NCBI RefSeq assembly: GCF_017353185.1
Contig: NZ_JAFMYV010000009.1
Span: 1-64,000, forward strand
Length of the DNA stretch: 64,000 nt
Origin: Fibrella rubiginis
GTDB taxonomy: Bacteria > Bacteroidota > Bacteroidia > Cytophagales > Spirosomataceae
Direction: 5' to 3'
A program made the translations under genes and the position numbers. Shown here piece after piece: positions 52,899-61,297 of the stretch (its first letter is position 1; each line of letters opens with the position of its first letter). The notes beneath the pieces were generated by a model that saw only the letters and a program-made list of their open reading frames with translations, was not told where the DNA came from and made no database searches.

Positions 52899-53762
52899 AT
52901 GGAACAAATGGAAATCGATGCCAAGCCGCAGCACCAGGATGCGCAGCCGGGCCTGGAACATGAAATGGACCCTAAGCCAATCTACATTCGGGATGGCTAC
53001 AAAGGGGCCGATAAATTACTAAACAAGGTAGCTCTCATCACCGGCGGCGATTCGGGTATTGGCCGGGCCATTTCGGTGCATTTTGCCCGCGAAGGAGCCG
53101 ACGTAGCCATCAGCTACCACCCCCGCGAAGAGCAGGATGCTCAGGAAACCAAACGACTCGTGGAAGCCGAAGGGCGCAAGTGCCTGTTGTTACCCGGTGA
53201 TTTGCGGAGTTTGTCCTACATCCGTGAGGCCGTAGGTAAGGTGCTGAGCACATTCAAGCGAATCAATATTCTGGTCAACAACGCGGCCAACCACGTGGAG
53301 CAGAAGGAGTTTGCGGGTATTTCGGATGAGCAAATGCGCGATACGTTCGAGATCAACATCCTGGCTATGTTTCGCCTGACCAAAAATGTACTGCCGCACA
53401 TGCAGGCGTTTGATTGCATTGTCAATACCACCTCGGTTGTATCCTACAAAGGCAACAAAACGCTGGTCGACTATGCTGCTACGAAAGGAGCCGTTACCTC
53501 ATTCACGCGGTCGCTGTCGCAGAATATGGTTGATCGCAACATTCGGGTAAATGCCGTGGCGCCCGGTCCCATCTGGACACCGCTGATCGTGTCGACGAAA
53601 GCTGCTGATGAAGTGGCCGATTTTGGCAAGGACGTGCCAATGGGGCGTCCGGGGCAACCCGCTGAGTTAGCCCCGGCCTACGTCTTCCTGGCCTCGGAAG
53701 ATGCGTCGTATTTTACGGGACAAGTAATCCATGTGAACGGTGGCGAAGTAGTAAACAGCTAA
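52899..53762 (+). CDS. SDR-family oxidoreductase, tandem copy 2
   Basis: The 287-residue protein is a close paralogue of the preceding SDR, with the same extension (KPQHQDAQPGLEHEMDPKP), TGGDSGIGRA, catalytic Ser in NTTSVVSYKG and YAATKGA. The second half (VNAVAPGPIWTPLI, GQPAELAPAYVFLASEDA) is nearly identical between them. The pair is a tandem duplication. The gene is followed by an intrinsic terminator. Confidence 0.9.
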   Translation: MEQMEIDAKPQHQDAQPGLEHEMDPKPIYIRDGYKGADKLLNKVALITGGDSGIGRAISVHFAREGADVAISYHPREEQDAQETKRLVEAEGRKCLLLPGDLRSLSYIREAVGKVLSTFKRINILVNNAANHVEQKEFAGISDEQMRDTFEINILAMFRLTKNVLPHMQAFDCIVNTTSVVSYKGNKTLVDYAATKGAVTSFTRSLSQNMVDRNIRVNAVAPGPIWTPLIVSTKAADEVADFGKDVPMGRPGQPAELAPAYVFLASEDASYFTGQVIHVNGGEVVNS

Positions 53763-53782
53763 ACCGCTGGTTTTATGACGTT

Positions 53783-53818
53783 AAAAACCCTCATCGGCCA
53801 ACGCTGATGAGGGTTTTT
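53783..53818 (+). terminator. Intrinsic terminator after the SDR pair
   Basis: AAAAACCCTCATC and GATGAGGGTTTTT form a 13-bp stem with a 10-nt loop ending in T5, 20 bp after the second SDR stop codon. Confidence 0.9.
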
Positions 53819-53921
53819 GCGTAGTAGACTAAGCTGACTTAGCCTGTCAGGCTCTCTGTTTGGCATTGCCTTGTTCGCCCGGCAAAGAGATAAGAAGATG
53901 AGCTTGTCAATAGCTCATTAA

Positions 53922-53953
53922 TTTTGAATCGTTCTAAACAAGAAATACCTTTG
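53922..53953 (+). promoter_or_regulatory. Bacteroidota-type promoter of the BNR-repeat gene
   Basis: TTTTG (53922-53926) and TACCTTTG (53946-53953) are separated by 19 bp, an excellent match to TTTG-N19-TAnnTTTG. The ATG is at 53991, 37 bp downstream. Confidence 0.7.
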
Positions 53954-53990
53954 GGGTATCAATTTGCTTTCACCGCTAACCGCTTCCTCT

Positions 53991-55322
53991 ATGCGTCTCG
54001 TTCAAGGTTTCCTGTTTGCATTCGTGTTGCTGACTCAGACTGGCCACTGTCGCCCCGGCAAACCACTCGTGGCCGATGATACCCGCACCGTGGCGATGCC
54101 CGTGCTGACCCAGACAAAAACCGGTCAGGTGCTGCTGTCATGGACCGAAAAAGACCCCGACGGACTGGTGTCGTTTAATACGGCACTCTCTGCCGACGGG
54201 GGTAAAACATTTTCGGAAAAACGCCTCGTTTATGCTGCCAAGGGCATCGGTAATAGTCGTCTGATGAAGCCCCGCATTCTGGTGCAACCCAACGGTACGC
54301 TGGTGGCGGTATTTGTGCTTCGCACTGAGACTGCCCCTGCTGCGACCACCTCGGCCATGCCCAGCCCTGCCGCCCCTGCTCCGGCTGAGCACAACCACGC
54401 GGGCATGAACCACGGCGATATGAAGCCCACCGAAGCCCCAAAACCTGCCGCCACAACCGGCGAACGCGGCGGACGGCCTAGCCGTGGCCCCGCTACGACG
54501 CAGATCATGGTTAGTTCGTCAACAGACAACGGACAGACCTGGACCGCCCCCAAAGCGGTTGACTCTGACCCTACGCCGAACCTGCTCCGCGGCTTTTTCG
54601 ACGCGGCGGTGTTACCCAATGGTGAGCTGGCCATAGCCTACCTAAAAGACGTAGCGGGCAGTACTAAACACGAAGAGCGTAACCTGCGGCTGGTAGTGAC
54701 CAAAAACGGCCAATTTCAGCCGGAGCGTATCATCGACCCCGTGGCCTGTGATTGCTGCAACGTGGGCCTCCTGGTCGATGCCAACGGGGCGCTCAACGTG
54801 TATTACCGCGACAACAACGACGACATTCGGGATATGTCGCGCATGGTTTCCACCGACAATGGCCTGACTTTTTCATCGCCGAAAACGATTTACGCCGACA
54901 ACTGGAAAATCAACGGTTGTCCCCACAGCGGCCCTAGTGCCATTAAAATGGGTAATTCGGCATTAGTGGCCTGGTATTCAGGCACCACCAACAATACCCC
55001 TGGTCTGCGGGTGGTGACGCAACAGGGTGAACGGCTGGCCGTGATCGAAGAGCCGTCGGCCAAAAACGCCTCGTTGGTTGAGGTGCCAGGTGCTGGTGTG
55101 CTGCTTTGGGATCAGGTACGGGGTGCTACCGAAACGCCCACGTCGGCCATTGCTTATCGGACGTTCCGGGGTGGGAAATCGTCGGAAACGAAATGGCTGG
55201 CCGATTCTGAGCAGGGGCAAAACGCGAGTGGGCTGGTGATCAACAACCAGTTGGTGGTAGCCTATGAACTGAAGCGTCCTGGCAAACCCAACGCGCTCCA
55301 GCTTGGGTACGTGTCGCTGTAA
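53991..55322 (+). CDS. Secreted sialidase-fold (BNR-repeat) protein
   Basis: The 443-residue protein has a signal peptide (LVQGFLFAFVLLTQTGHC) and several BNR/Asp-box blocks (SADGGKTFSE, SSTDNGQTWTAP, STDNGLTFSSP), indicating a beta-propeller like exo-sialidases. A Pro/Ala/His-rich insert with NHAGMNHGDM (about residues 115-160) could bind metal, and a DPVACDCCNVG cysteine cluster is present. The full catalytic set of sialidases was not recognised, so enzymatic activity is uncertain. ATG 53991 is preferred over TTG 53964. Confidence 0.82.
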   Translation: MRLVQGFLFAFVLLTQTGHCRPGKPLVADDTRTVAMPVLTQTKTGQVLLSWTEKDPDGLVSFNTALSADGGKTFSEKRLVYAAKGIGNSRLMKPRILVQPNGTLVAVFVLRTETAPAATTSAMPSPAAPAPAEHNHAGMNHGDMKPTEAPKPAATTGERGGRPSRGPATTQIMVSSSTDNGQTWTAPKAVDSDPTPNLLRGFFDAAVLPNGELAIAYLKDVAGSTKHEERNLRLVVTKNGQFQPERIIDPVACDCCNVGLLVDANGALNVYYRDNNDDIRDMSRMVSTDNGLTFSSPKTIYADNWKINGCPHSGPSAIKMGNSALVAWYSGTTNNTPGLRVVTQQGERLAVIEEPSAKNASLVEVPGAGVLLWDQVRGATETPTSAIAYRTFRGGKSSETKWLADSEQGQNASGLVINNQLVVAYELKRPGKPNALQLGYVSL

Positions 55323-55341
55323 GGCACATGGTTCTGTAGAA

Positions 55342-55377
55342 AAAAGGGCCTCTGCTATGTAGCAGAGGCCCTTTTTG
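55342..55377 (+). terminator. Intrinsic terminator after the BNR-repeat gene
   Basis: AAAAAGGGCCTCTGCTA and TAGCAGAGGCCCTTTTT form a perfect 17-bp stem with a 2-nt loop, followed by GG; T5 closes the stem. It is 19 bp past the stop codon and works in both directions. Confidence 0.9.
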
Positions 55378-55396
55378 GTTAATAAGCTATGTCACT

Positions 55397-55581
55397 CATG
55401 ACCCCATCGGGGTCCAGTCTTTGTAGCAAGAGCATGTTATTGTGATTGTGGGATTCGACTCCAGCGGAGTCGCGTCTTTGTAAACTGTCAAACCCTATTA
55501 AGACGCGACTCCGCTGGAGTCGAATCCCACAATCACAATAACATGCTCTTGCTACAAAGACTGGACCCCGATGGGGTCATG
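55397..55581. repeat. 82-bp perfect inverted repeat
   Basis: Arms 55397-55478 and 55500-55581 match perfectly over 82 bp with a 21-nt loop. Each arm has nested hairpins: GACCCC-ATC-GGGGTC and CGACTCC-AGC-GGAGTCG, each followed by a CTTTGTA tail. It sits between convergent genes and, with the terminator at 55342, fills the 311-bp gap; no gene is present. Confidence 0.98.
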
Positions 55582-55633
55582 CGTAATGCGAAGCCACATC
55601 TGGCGAAGCACGCACGCAAACCTGACGGACAAA

Positions 55634-56470
55634 CTAATACCGCACTGCTTCGTCGCGTCCATTGGCGTAGGCGCGGTTAAAATCGACCATTTTGACTTGG
55701 CCCGCTACGAAGCGAATACCCTGAAACAGATGGTTCACGTAGGTAGGGTCGGTGTAGTCTTTTTTGTCGTGGCCCAGGGTCGTACACCAGCTGTGGCCGC
55801 CGTCGTAGGCATAGGCCCAGGCGGCAGGATAGAGGTTGGTGAACATACCCCGGTTGGCCGTGATCTTTTCGGTTTCGTCGGGGTTCAGGCCCGCCAGGTT
55901 ATGCGCCAGCAGTACCGTGGGGCCGGGCGTCATCTCCTTGATAAAATAACATTCGTCGCTCTTGTTCCAGGTTGCCGGCAGACCCTGCATGGATGGATGA
56001 TGGCTGTCGAGTACCGTCATCTTCAAGGGTTGAAATTTAGGATGCCAGGCAAAGGTGCCGCCCAGTAACTGCTTGAACCAAGGCCAGTTGCGCTCTGTGC
56101 CCAATACCGAATGCACCCCTACGAATCCCCCACCGGCTTCGATATACCGCCGGAAAACAAGCCGTTGCGCATCCGTATCGAACACGTCGTTGTTGGTATT
56201 CAGGAACAGAAGCAGCGTGTATCGCCGCAGGTTGTCTTCCGAAAAAATGGTCGCACTACTCGACGTATCGACGCGAAAACCGTGTTGCGCTCCCATCCGT
56301 TGAATGGCCTTCTTCGCTTCGGAAATGTTGTCGTGGACGTAGCCCTTGCCGTTTTTGGTATAGACCAGTACCGACACTTTTTTCCAGTTGACGGTGGTTT
56401 GCGCCGTTGCCGTCAGGCAAACAAAGGCGGCAATTAAGAACGGCAGGCAGTGGGTAGCTAAGCGGGTCAT
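55634..56470 (-). CDS. ThuA-domain secreted protein
   Basis: The 278-residue protein has a signal peptide (HCLPFLIAAFVCLTATAQ) and a ThuA (trehalose utilisation) domain of the class I glutamine amidotransferase-like fold: KVSVLVYTKNGKGYVHDN, GGGFVGVHSVLG, FAWHPKFQP and the late GHDKKDYTDP. ThuA-like proteins take part in sugar metabolism by routes that include 3-keto sugars, but their reaction is poorly known. ATG 56470 begins the signal peptide. It is divergent from the sugar isomerase gene. Confidence 0.87.
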   Translation of the reverse strand: MTRLATHCLPFLIAAFVCLTATAQTTVNWKKVSVLVYTKNGKGYVHDNISEAKKAIQRMGAQHGFRVDTSSSATIFSEDNLRRYTLLLFLNTNNDVFDTDAQRLVFRRYIEAGGGFVGVHSVLGTERNWPWFKQLLGGTFAWHPKFQPLKMTVLDSHHPSMQGLPATWNKSDECYFIKEMTPGPTVLLAHNLAGLNPDETEKITANRGMFTNLYPAAWAYAYDGGHSWCTTLGHDKKDYTDPTYVNHLFQGIRFVAGQVKMVDFNRAYANGRDEAVRY

Positions 56471-56557
56471 AAGGAAGGTAAAGACAACGGGTGATAGGTA
56501 TGCTTGTGGCCGATAGCGCTTTGTGTTTGGACTACATAGCCAACAGCGCTTACTCAC

Positions 56558-57415
56558 ATGAAAAAACGAATGCTTGCCGGTTGTTTACTCCTCTCGGCTA
56601 CCCTGTCGTTTGGGCAGAAACAGGGTACTCCGCTCTACAAAGCCGCATTCGGCGTACAGGCGTACACGTTCCGCAACAGCTTCCCAAAGGGAACACTGGC
56701 TACGCTCGACACCATCAAAGCGCTGGGGTTCACTGAATTGGAAGGCGGCGCGACAAAAGACATGACGCCTCAGGAATTCCGCAAAGCCTGCGACGAACGG
56801 GGTATCAAAATCACCTCGACGGGGGGCGGCTATGAGCAACTGGTGAAAAACCCGCAGGAGGCCGCCGCCACGGCCAAAATCCTGGGTGCCACCTACCTGA
56901 TGTGCGCCTGGATTCCGCACCAGAAAGGCAACTTCACCATCGAAAACGCCAAAAAAGCGGTCGACGATTTCAATGCTATCGGTAAGGTGATGAAGGAAAA
57001 TGGCATCACCTTCTGCTACCACGACCACGGCTACGAATTTCAGAAATACGGCGATGGTACCCTGCTCGACTACATCATTCAGCACACCAACCCGGCCTAC
57101 GTGTCTTTTGAAATGGACGTGCTCTGGACCGTTTTCGGCGGTGGCGACCCGGTGGCATTACTGAAAAAATACGGTAGCCGCTGGAAACTGATGCACGTAA
57201 AAGACCTCAAGAAAGGCGTGGTGGGCGATCTGACCGGCGGCACTCCCGCCGAAAACGATGTGGTTGTTGGCCAGGGACAGGCCGATTTTCCGAACATTAT
57301 CAAAGAGGCCAACCGGGTGGGTATCAAACACTTCTACATCGAAGACGAAAGTAACAAAGAGTTCGAGCAGATCCCAAAAAGCATCGCGTATTTGAAGAGT
57401 CTGAAGGGTAAGTAG
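56558..57415 (+). CDS. Secreted sugar phosphate isomerase/epimerase-like TIM barrel
   Basis: The 285-residue protein has a signal peptide (MLAGCLLLSATLSFGQ) and an AP-endonuclease-2 type barrel: ITFCYHDHGYEF, VSFEMDVLWTVFGGGDP, WKLMHVKDLKKG and FYIEDESN supply likely metal ligands (His, Glu, Asp). Such exported isomerase-like proteins often neighbour Gfo/Idh/MocA and ThuA genes in Bacteroidota and may process keto-sugars. Specific substrate unknown. Confidence 0.87.
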   Translation: MKKRMLAGCLLLSATLSFGQKQGTPLYKAAFGVQAYTFRNSFPKGTLATLDTIKALGFTELEGGATKDMTPQEFRKACDERGIKITSTGGGYEQLVKNPQEAAATAKILGATYLMCAWIPHQKGNFTIENAKKAVDDFNAIGKVMKENGITFCYHDHGYEFQKYGDGTLLDYIIQHTNPAYVSFEMDVLWTVFGGGDPVALLKKYGSRWKLMHVKDLKKGVVGDLTGGTPAENDVVVGQGQADFPNIIKEANRVGIKHFYIEDESNKEFEQIPKSIAYLKSLKGK

Positions 57416-57421
57416 GCGTGT

Positions 57422-57532
57422 TTTTTGGACAGGATTAAAGGGATTTGCAAGATTGACAGGATTCTCTTTTACTGTTGAAAATGAATTAAAAATTCTGTCA
57501 ATCTTGCAAATCCCTTTAATCCTGTCCAAAAA
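57422..57532. repeat. 38-bp perfect inverted repeat
   Basis: Arms 57422-57459 and 57495-57532 are perfect over 38 bp with a 35-nt loop. The arm reads T5, GGACAGGATTAAAGGGAT, TTGCAAGATTGACAG; both outer ends are T5/A5, giving a two-way terminator between convergent genes. It starts 6 bp after one stop and ends 16 bp from the other. Confidence 0.96.
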
Positions 57533-57548
57533 CTTTGTCTATCCTCAT

Positions 57549-58694
57549 CTACTTACTCAACTTAATCACCTCCGCTTTTTTCTGCGCCTTCAGGGCCAGT
57601 TCGGTAGCCAGGAAACAGTGCGCCTGCGTCATGGCGGTTTCGGTGCGGTTCAGCACGTCGTCGATGAGCTGGCCGCCGTAGGGGAGGGGTTCCTGGCTGC
57701 AGTCGATATGTTTGGTCTCTTTCTGGTTTACCAAAAACAGGTGACTACCCCCCGTACGACCGCCGATGTCGACGTATTTACGTAGCTCCATGTAGCCGTC
57801 GGTGCCCAGAATCGTGAGCCTGCCGTCGCCCCAGGTGCTCAGCCCGTCGGGAGTGAACCAGTCAACGCGCACGTAGCCCATGCCGCCGTTACCGCGTAGC
57901 ATCAGATCGCCAAAATCCTGAAAATGAGGATATTGTGGATAGTGAACGTTGCCTGTCTGTGCCGCTACCACGTCAGCTGTGTTCGAGCCGGTGAAAAACA
58001 AGAATTGGTCGCACTGGTGTGAACCAATGTCGCAGAGAATACCGCCGTAGTGCTTCTGGTCGAAAAACCACTCAGGCCGCGACTTGGGCGTCATGCGGTG
58101 CGGCCCCAGCCCGATGGTCTGAATCACATTGCCGATAGCCCCGGCCTTCACCAGTTCTCCCGCCTTTACGGTAGCCTGATTTTCGAAGCGCTCACTATAC
58201 GATATCGAATAAATGCGCTTGGTTTCGCGTTGCACTTTCCGCACTTCGGCCAGTTGCTCCAGCGACGTGATACCGGGCTTATCGACCATCACATCTTTGC
58301 CGTGGCGCATGGCGGCTATGCCAATCACCGCCCGCTCAGCCGGAATAGCCGACGAAGCAATGAGTTGAATGGATTTGTCGTCCAGAATTTCGGCTTGTGA
58401 CCGGGCTACTTTCGCCTGCGGGAACTGCTTTGTAAACTGGGCCAGCAGGTCAGGTTCCACGGCATACACCGAGACCAGTTCGCCCCCGTTGCGCAACAGT
58501 GCGTTCACCATCGAGTAGATATGACCGTGGTTGATGCCAATCACCGAAAATCGCATTCGGGCAGCCCCGGTGTAGGTTATTGGGATTAATGCCGGTTTGG
58601 GCGGGGCAGACAGGGCCAGTTCGGGCAAGGCTACCAGCCCCGCTGCCGAGGCCATACTGTGCCGAATAAATTGACGGCGGTTGTTGTGTTTCAT
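57549..58694 (-). CDS. Gfo/Idh/MocA-family oxidoreductase, Tat-exported (1)
   Basis: The 381-residue protein begins with a Tat-type signal (RRQFIRHSMASAAGLVALP). The Rossmann domain starts MRFSVIGINHGHIYSM (about residue 46), with VDKPGITS (the EKP-type motif as DKP) and a C-terminal substrate domain. Family members oxidise or reduce sugars and their derivatives with tightly bound NAD(P). It is the last gene of the minus-strand sugar-acid unit, separated from the next by a 200-bp palindrome. Confidence 0.89.
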   Translation of the reverse strand: MKHNNRRQFIRHSMASAAGLVALPELALSAPPKPALIPITYTGAARMRFSVIGINHGHIYSMVNALLRNGGELVSVYAVEPDLLAQFTKQFPQAKVARSQAEILDDKSIQLIASSAIPAERAVIGIAAMRHGKDVMVDKPGITSLEQLAEVRKVQRETKRIYSISYSERFENQATVKAGELVKAGAIGNVIQTIGLGPHRMTPKSRPEWFFDQKHYGGILCDIGSHQCDQFLFFTGSNTADVVAAQTGNVHYPQYPHFQDFGDLMLRGNGGMGYVRVDWFTPDGLSTWGDGRLTILGTDGYMELRKYVDIGGRTGGSHLFLVNQKETKHIDCSQEPLPYGGQLIDDVLNRTETAMTQAHCFLATELALKAQKKAEVIKLSK

Positions 58695-58704
58695 AAGGGG
58701 GAAG

Positions 58705-58904
58705 GAGTTCGAGGTTTAACGTCTAAAGTTGGGCTGACGCGAGTGGCTCCGCGCTCGTGGCCCTTCGACAGGCTCAGGGTGACTGGGAACTAGAATCAAC
58801 GTACCTGAACTGCGTTAGATGGGCTGTCACCCTGAGCCTGTCGAAGGGCCACGAGCGCGGAGCCACTCGCGTCAGCCCAACTTTAGACGTTAAACCTCGA
58901 ACTC
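58705..58904. repeat. 79-bp perfect inverted repeat, CTTCGACAGGCTC family copy 1
   Basis: Arms 58705-58783 and 58826-58904 are perfect over 79 bp with a 42-nt loop. From outside in: TTTAACGTCTAAAGTTGG, GACGCGAGTGGCTCCGCG, CCCTTCGACAGGCTCAGG. The outer end reaches the stop codon of one gene (58903-58905) and the other lies 10 bp before the start codon of the next. The loop is similar to that of the repeat at 62578. Confidence 0.98.
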
Positions 58905-60276
58905 ATTTAATTGCATACAACGGCCGTTGCGGGCGCGAGAGCATGGCGGTGGCTTCGGGGTCGTTTTTGAACTGTTCGGTTTTTGGGTTCCAGTGCAGGT
59001 GGCGGGGCAGTTTCATGGCCATGTGGTGTAACAGGCAGGTGGAGCACGAACGGTGGCCCACTTCGGCGGGGGCAATGGGCTGCTTGCGGCTCACGATGCT
59101 CTCCAGCCAGTTGCCGTGGTGTTCTTTGCTGGGCGGTACGTGAAACTCGTTCGGCCCAATCACCGAGGTCAGAATCTTGGGGTCCGACGCATCCAGCTTT
59201 TTCGACGATTGCAGCAGAATTGGGTCGGTAGACGTGACGGGGGCATCGCCGCGCGAGACGAACAGCCAGCCGTCGGTGCCCTCGAACCGAATGCCGTTGG
59301 GACGGTCGTTGCTGATCACCATTTTCAGGCCGTTTTCGTACAGTGCGTGCGTTTCAAACAGCCCGTGGACGTTCCAGAGGCCGCTTTTTGGGAAATCGGC
59401 ATGTCCCCAAATCTCTACCGGACCGGTATGTTCGAGGTCCATCGCCCAATGCGCAATATCGACGTGGTGCGACCCCCAGCCGGTGATCATGCCCGCACCA
59501 AACTGCTCGCAGCGGAGCCAGCCGGGGCGGTCGTAGCCTGTTTGCGGATGCACCCGTTTTTCGGTGTAATACACGTCGGGGGTGGTGCCGAGCCAGCGGT
59601 CGTAGTTCAGGTTTTTGGGCACTGGCATGGGCGGCTCCTCATTGCCCGACGGGTCGCCGGGGAGGCCGATGTAAATTGTTTTTACTTTGCCAATCCGTCC
59701 ATTGCGCACCAGTTCCACGGCATACCGAAACTGCTCCCACGACCGCTGCTGACTGCCCACCTGCATAATCCGCCCCGATTTCTTGACGGCGTCGGCCATG
59801 GCGCGGCCTTCCGAGATGGTGAGTGAGGCGGGCTTCTGCATGTATACGTCCTTGCCCGCCCGCACGGCGTCGATCACCATGGGTGCGTGCCAGTGATCGG
59901 GCGTGCTGATGAGCACGGCGTCGATGTCTTTGTTTTGCAGCAGTTCGCGGTGGTCGGTGTAGACTTTCACGCCATCGTAGTCTTTGCCCGTCTTCTTGGC
60001 GTAGACCCCGTTAACGAGCGTTTTGGCATCGTTGGCGCGGTTTACATCGACGTCGCAAACGGCCATGATCAGGGCGTTGTCATACTGCCAGACGCCGGGC
60101 ATGTCGTGCGTCCGCGAGATGCGCCCCGTGCCAATGGCACCCACGTTGATGCGGTTGCTGGGGGCGTTTTTGCCAAAAACAGAGGCGGGTACGATGGTCG
60201 GAAAACCAGCTACAACGGCCGTGGTGAGGGCACCGGTTGCTTTCACAAAACCGCGCCGGGTGAGGGGAGAGGGCAT
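58903..60276 (-). CDS. Gfo/Idh/MocA-family oxidoreductase, Tat-exported (2)
   Basis: The 457-residue protein has a Tat signal (TRRGFVKATGALTTAVVAG), a Rossmann domain (RINVGAIGTGRISR), the QKPASLTISEG variant of the EKP motif and a large C-terminal domain with WGSHHVDIAHWAMDLEH. The last features match the secreted glycoside-like oxidoreductases common in Bacteroidota. It follows the SDR gene by 22 bp, so they are co-transcribed. Confidence 0.9.
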   Translation of the reverse strand: MPSPLTRRGFVKATGALTTAVVAGFPTIVPASVFGKNAPSNRINVGAIGTGRISRTHDMPGVWQYDNALIMAVCDVDVNRANDAKTLVNGVYAKKTGKDYDGVKVYTDHRELLQNKDIDAVLISTPDHWHAPMVIDAVRAGKDVYMQKPASLTISEGRAMADAVKKSGRIMQVGSQQRSWEQFRYAVELVRNGRIGKVKTIYIGLPGDPSGNEEPPMPVPKNLNYDRWLGTTPDVYYTEKRVHPQTGYDRPGWLRCEQFGAGMITGWGSHHVDIAHWAMDLEHTGPVEIWGHADFPKSGLWNVHGLFETHALYENGLKMVISNDRPNGIRFEGTDGWLFVSRGDAPVTSTDPILLQSSKKLDASDPKILTSVIGPNEFHVPPSKEHHGNWLESIVSRKQPIAPAEVGHRSCSTCLLHHMAMKLPRHLHWNPKTEQFKNDPEATAMLSRPQRPLYAIK

Positions 60277-60298
60277 AAAATAAGAGGTTTAGGCTTGC

Positions 60299-61093
60299 TT
60301 AAAAACCAATAGAATTACCGCCATCGACGGGTAAGGAGACACCAGTAATGTAGCGGGCGGCGTCGGAAGCGAGAAAAACTGCCGTCCAGCCCACATCGTC
60401 GGGGTGACCAAAATCACCCATCGGCGTTCGTCGCAGGGCACGGTCGCGTCGGTCGGGGTCGCTGTTCATGGCGGCGGCGCTCATGGCCGTTTTGATGAAC
60501 CCCGGTGCCAGCGCATTCACCCGGACGTTGTGCGGTGAAAACTCCGACGCCAGCACCCGCACCATGCCTTCCACTCCCGATTTCGACGCGGCATAAGCCA
60601 CCACCCGGTCGATGCCGTAATAGGCAGCCATCGACGAAATCATCAGAATAGACCCCTGCTTCCGCGCCACCATTTGCCGGGCACAGGCGCGGGTCAGGGC
60701 AAAAACGGCGCTGAGGTTCGTCTGAATAATGCGGTCGAAATCAGCGTCAGTAACATCTAAAGCCGGTTTTTTCAGGTTTATACCCGCATTGTTCACCAGG
60801 CAGTCAATTGGGCCAAACTCACTGTCGATCTGATCAACCAGTTCGTCCAACCCGTCCAGCTTCGATACGTCGTTGACAATGTAATGCGCCTTGCCCGTCT
60901 CGTTTTGACCGCCCATCGGGCCAGCGTTCAGTTCCGCTACTGCTTCGCGCAGTGCTTCTTCCCGCCGACCGGTGATGATGACCTCAGCCCCGGAAAGGAC
61001 CATGCATTTGGCCGTAGCCAGCCCAAGGCCGCTACCCCCGCCAGTGATGAGCGCGCGTTTATTTTCGAGGGAAAAGATTGGGTTTGTGGGCAT
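60299..61093 (-). CDS. SDR-family dehydrogenase, probable sugar-acid (mannonate/gluconate type)
   Basis: The 264-residue protein has TGGGSGLGLATAK (NAD(P) site), NNAGIN, catalytic Ser in LMISSMAAYYG and YAASKSG (YxxxK) and a C-terminal VDGGNS. It resembles KduD/gluconate 5-dehydrogenase-type SDRs. Next to mannonate dehydratase it may be the fructuronate reductase (SDR type, as YjmF in Bacillus), supplying mannonate. This is an inference from context. A palindrome lies between it and uxuA. Confidence 0.87.
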   Translation of the reverse strand: MPTNPIFSLENKRALITGGGSGLGLATAKCMVLSGAEVIITGRREEALREAVAELNAGPMGGQNETGKAHYIVNDVSKLDGLDELVDQIDSEFGPIDCLVNNAGINLKKPALDVTDADFDRIIQTNLSAVFALTRACARQMVARKQGSILMISSMAAYYGIDRVVAYAASKSGVEGMVRVLASEFSPHNVRVNALAPGFIKTAMSAAAMNSDPDRRDRALRRTPMGDFGHPDDVGWTAVFLASDAARYITGVSLPVDGGNSIGF

Positions 61094-61124
61094 GGGGTGG
61101 GGGGGTTGTGGAGGCAGTTGGCAG

Positions 61125-61274
61125 GTTGCTTACGCGAGTGGCTTCGCGTATCGTGTCCTTCGACAGGCTCAGGGTGACAGGGACATAGATGCAGATTCAC
61201 CGAGTTGATTCAATTTTCCTGTCACCCTGAGCCTGTCGAAGGACACGATGCGCGAAGCCACTCGCGTAAGCAAC
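61125..61274. repeat. 57-bp inverted repeat, CTTCGACAGGCTC family copy 2
   Basis: Arms 61125-61181 and 61218-61274 pair over 57 bp with one mismatch and a 36-nt loop. It carries GCTTACGCGAGTGGCTTCGC followed by TCCTTCGACAGGCTCAGG. It lies between uxuA and the SDR gene, co-directional on the minus strand. Confidence 0.96.
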
Positions 61275-61297
61275 TATACGAGGTCAGTCACTCAAAA

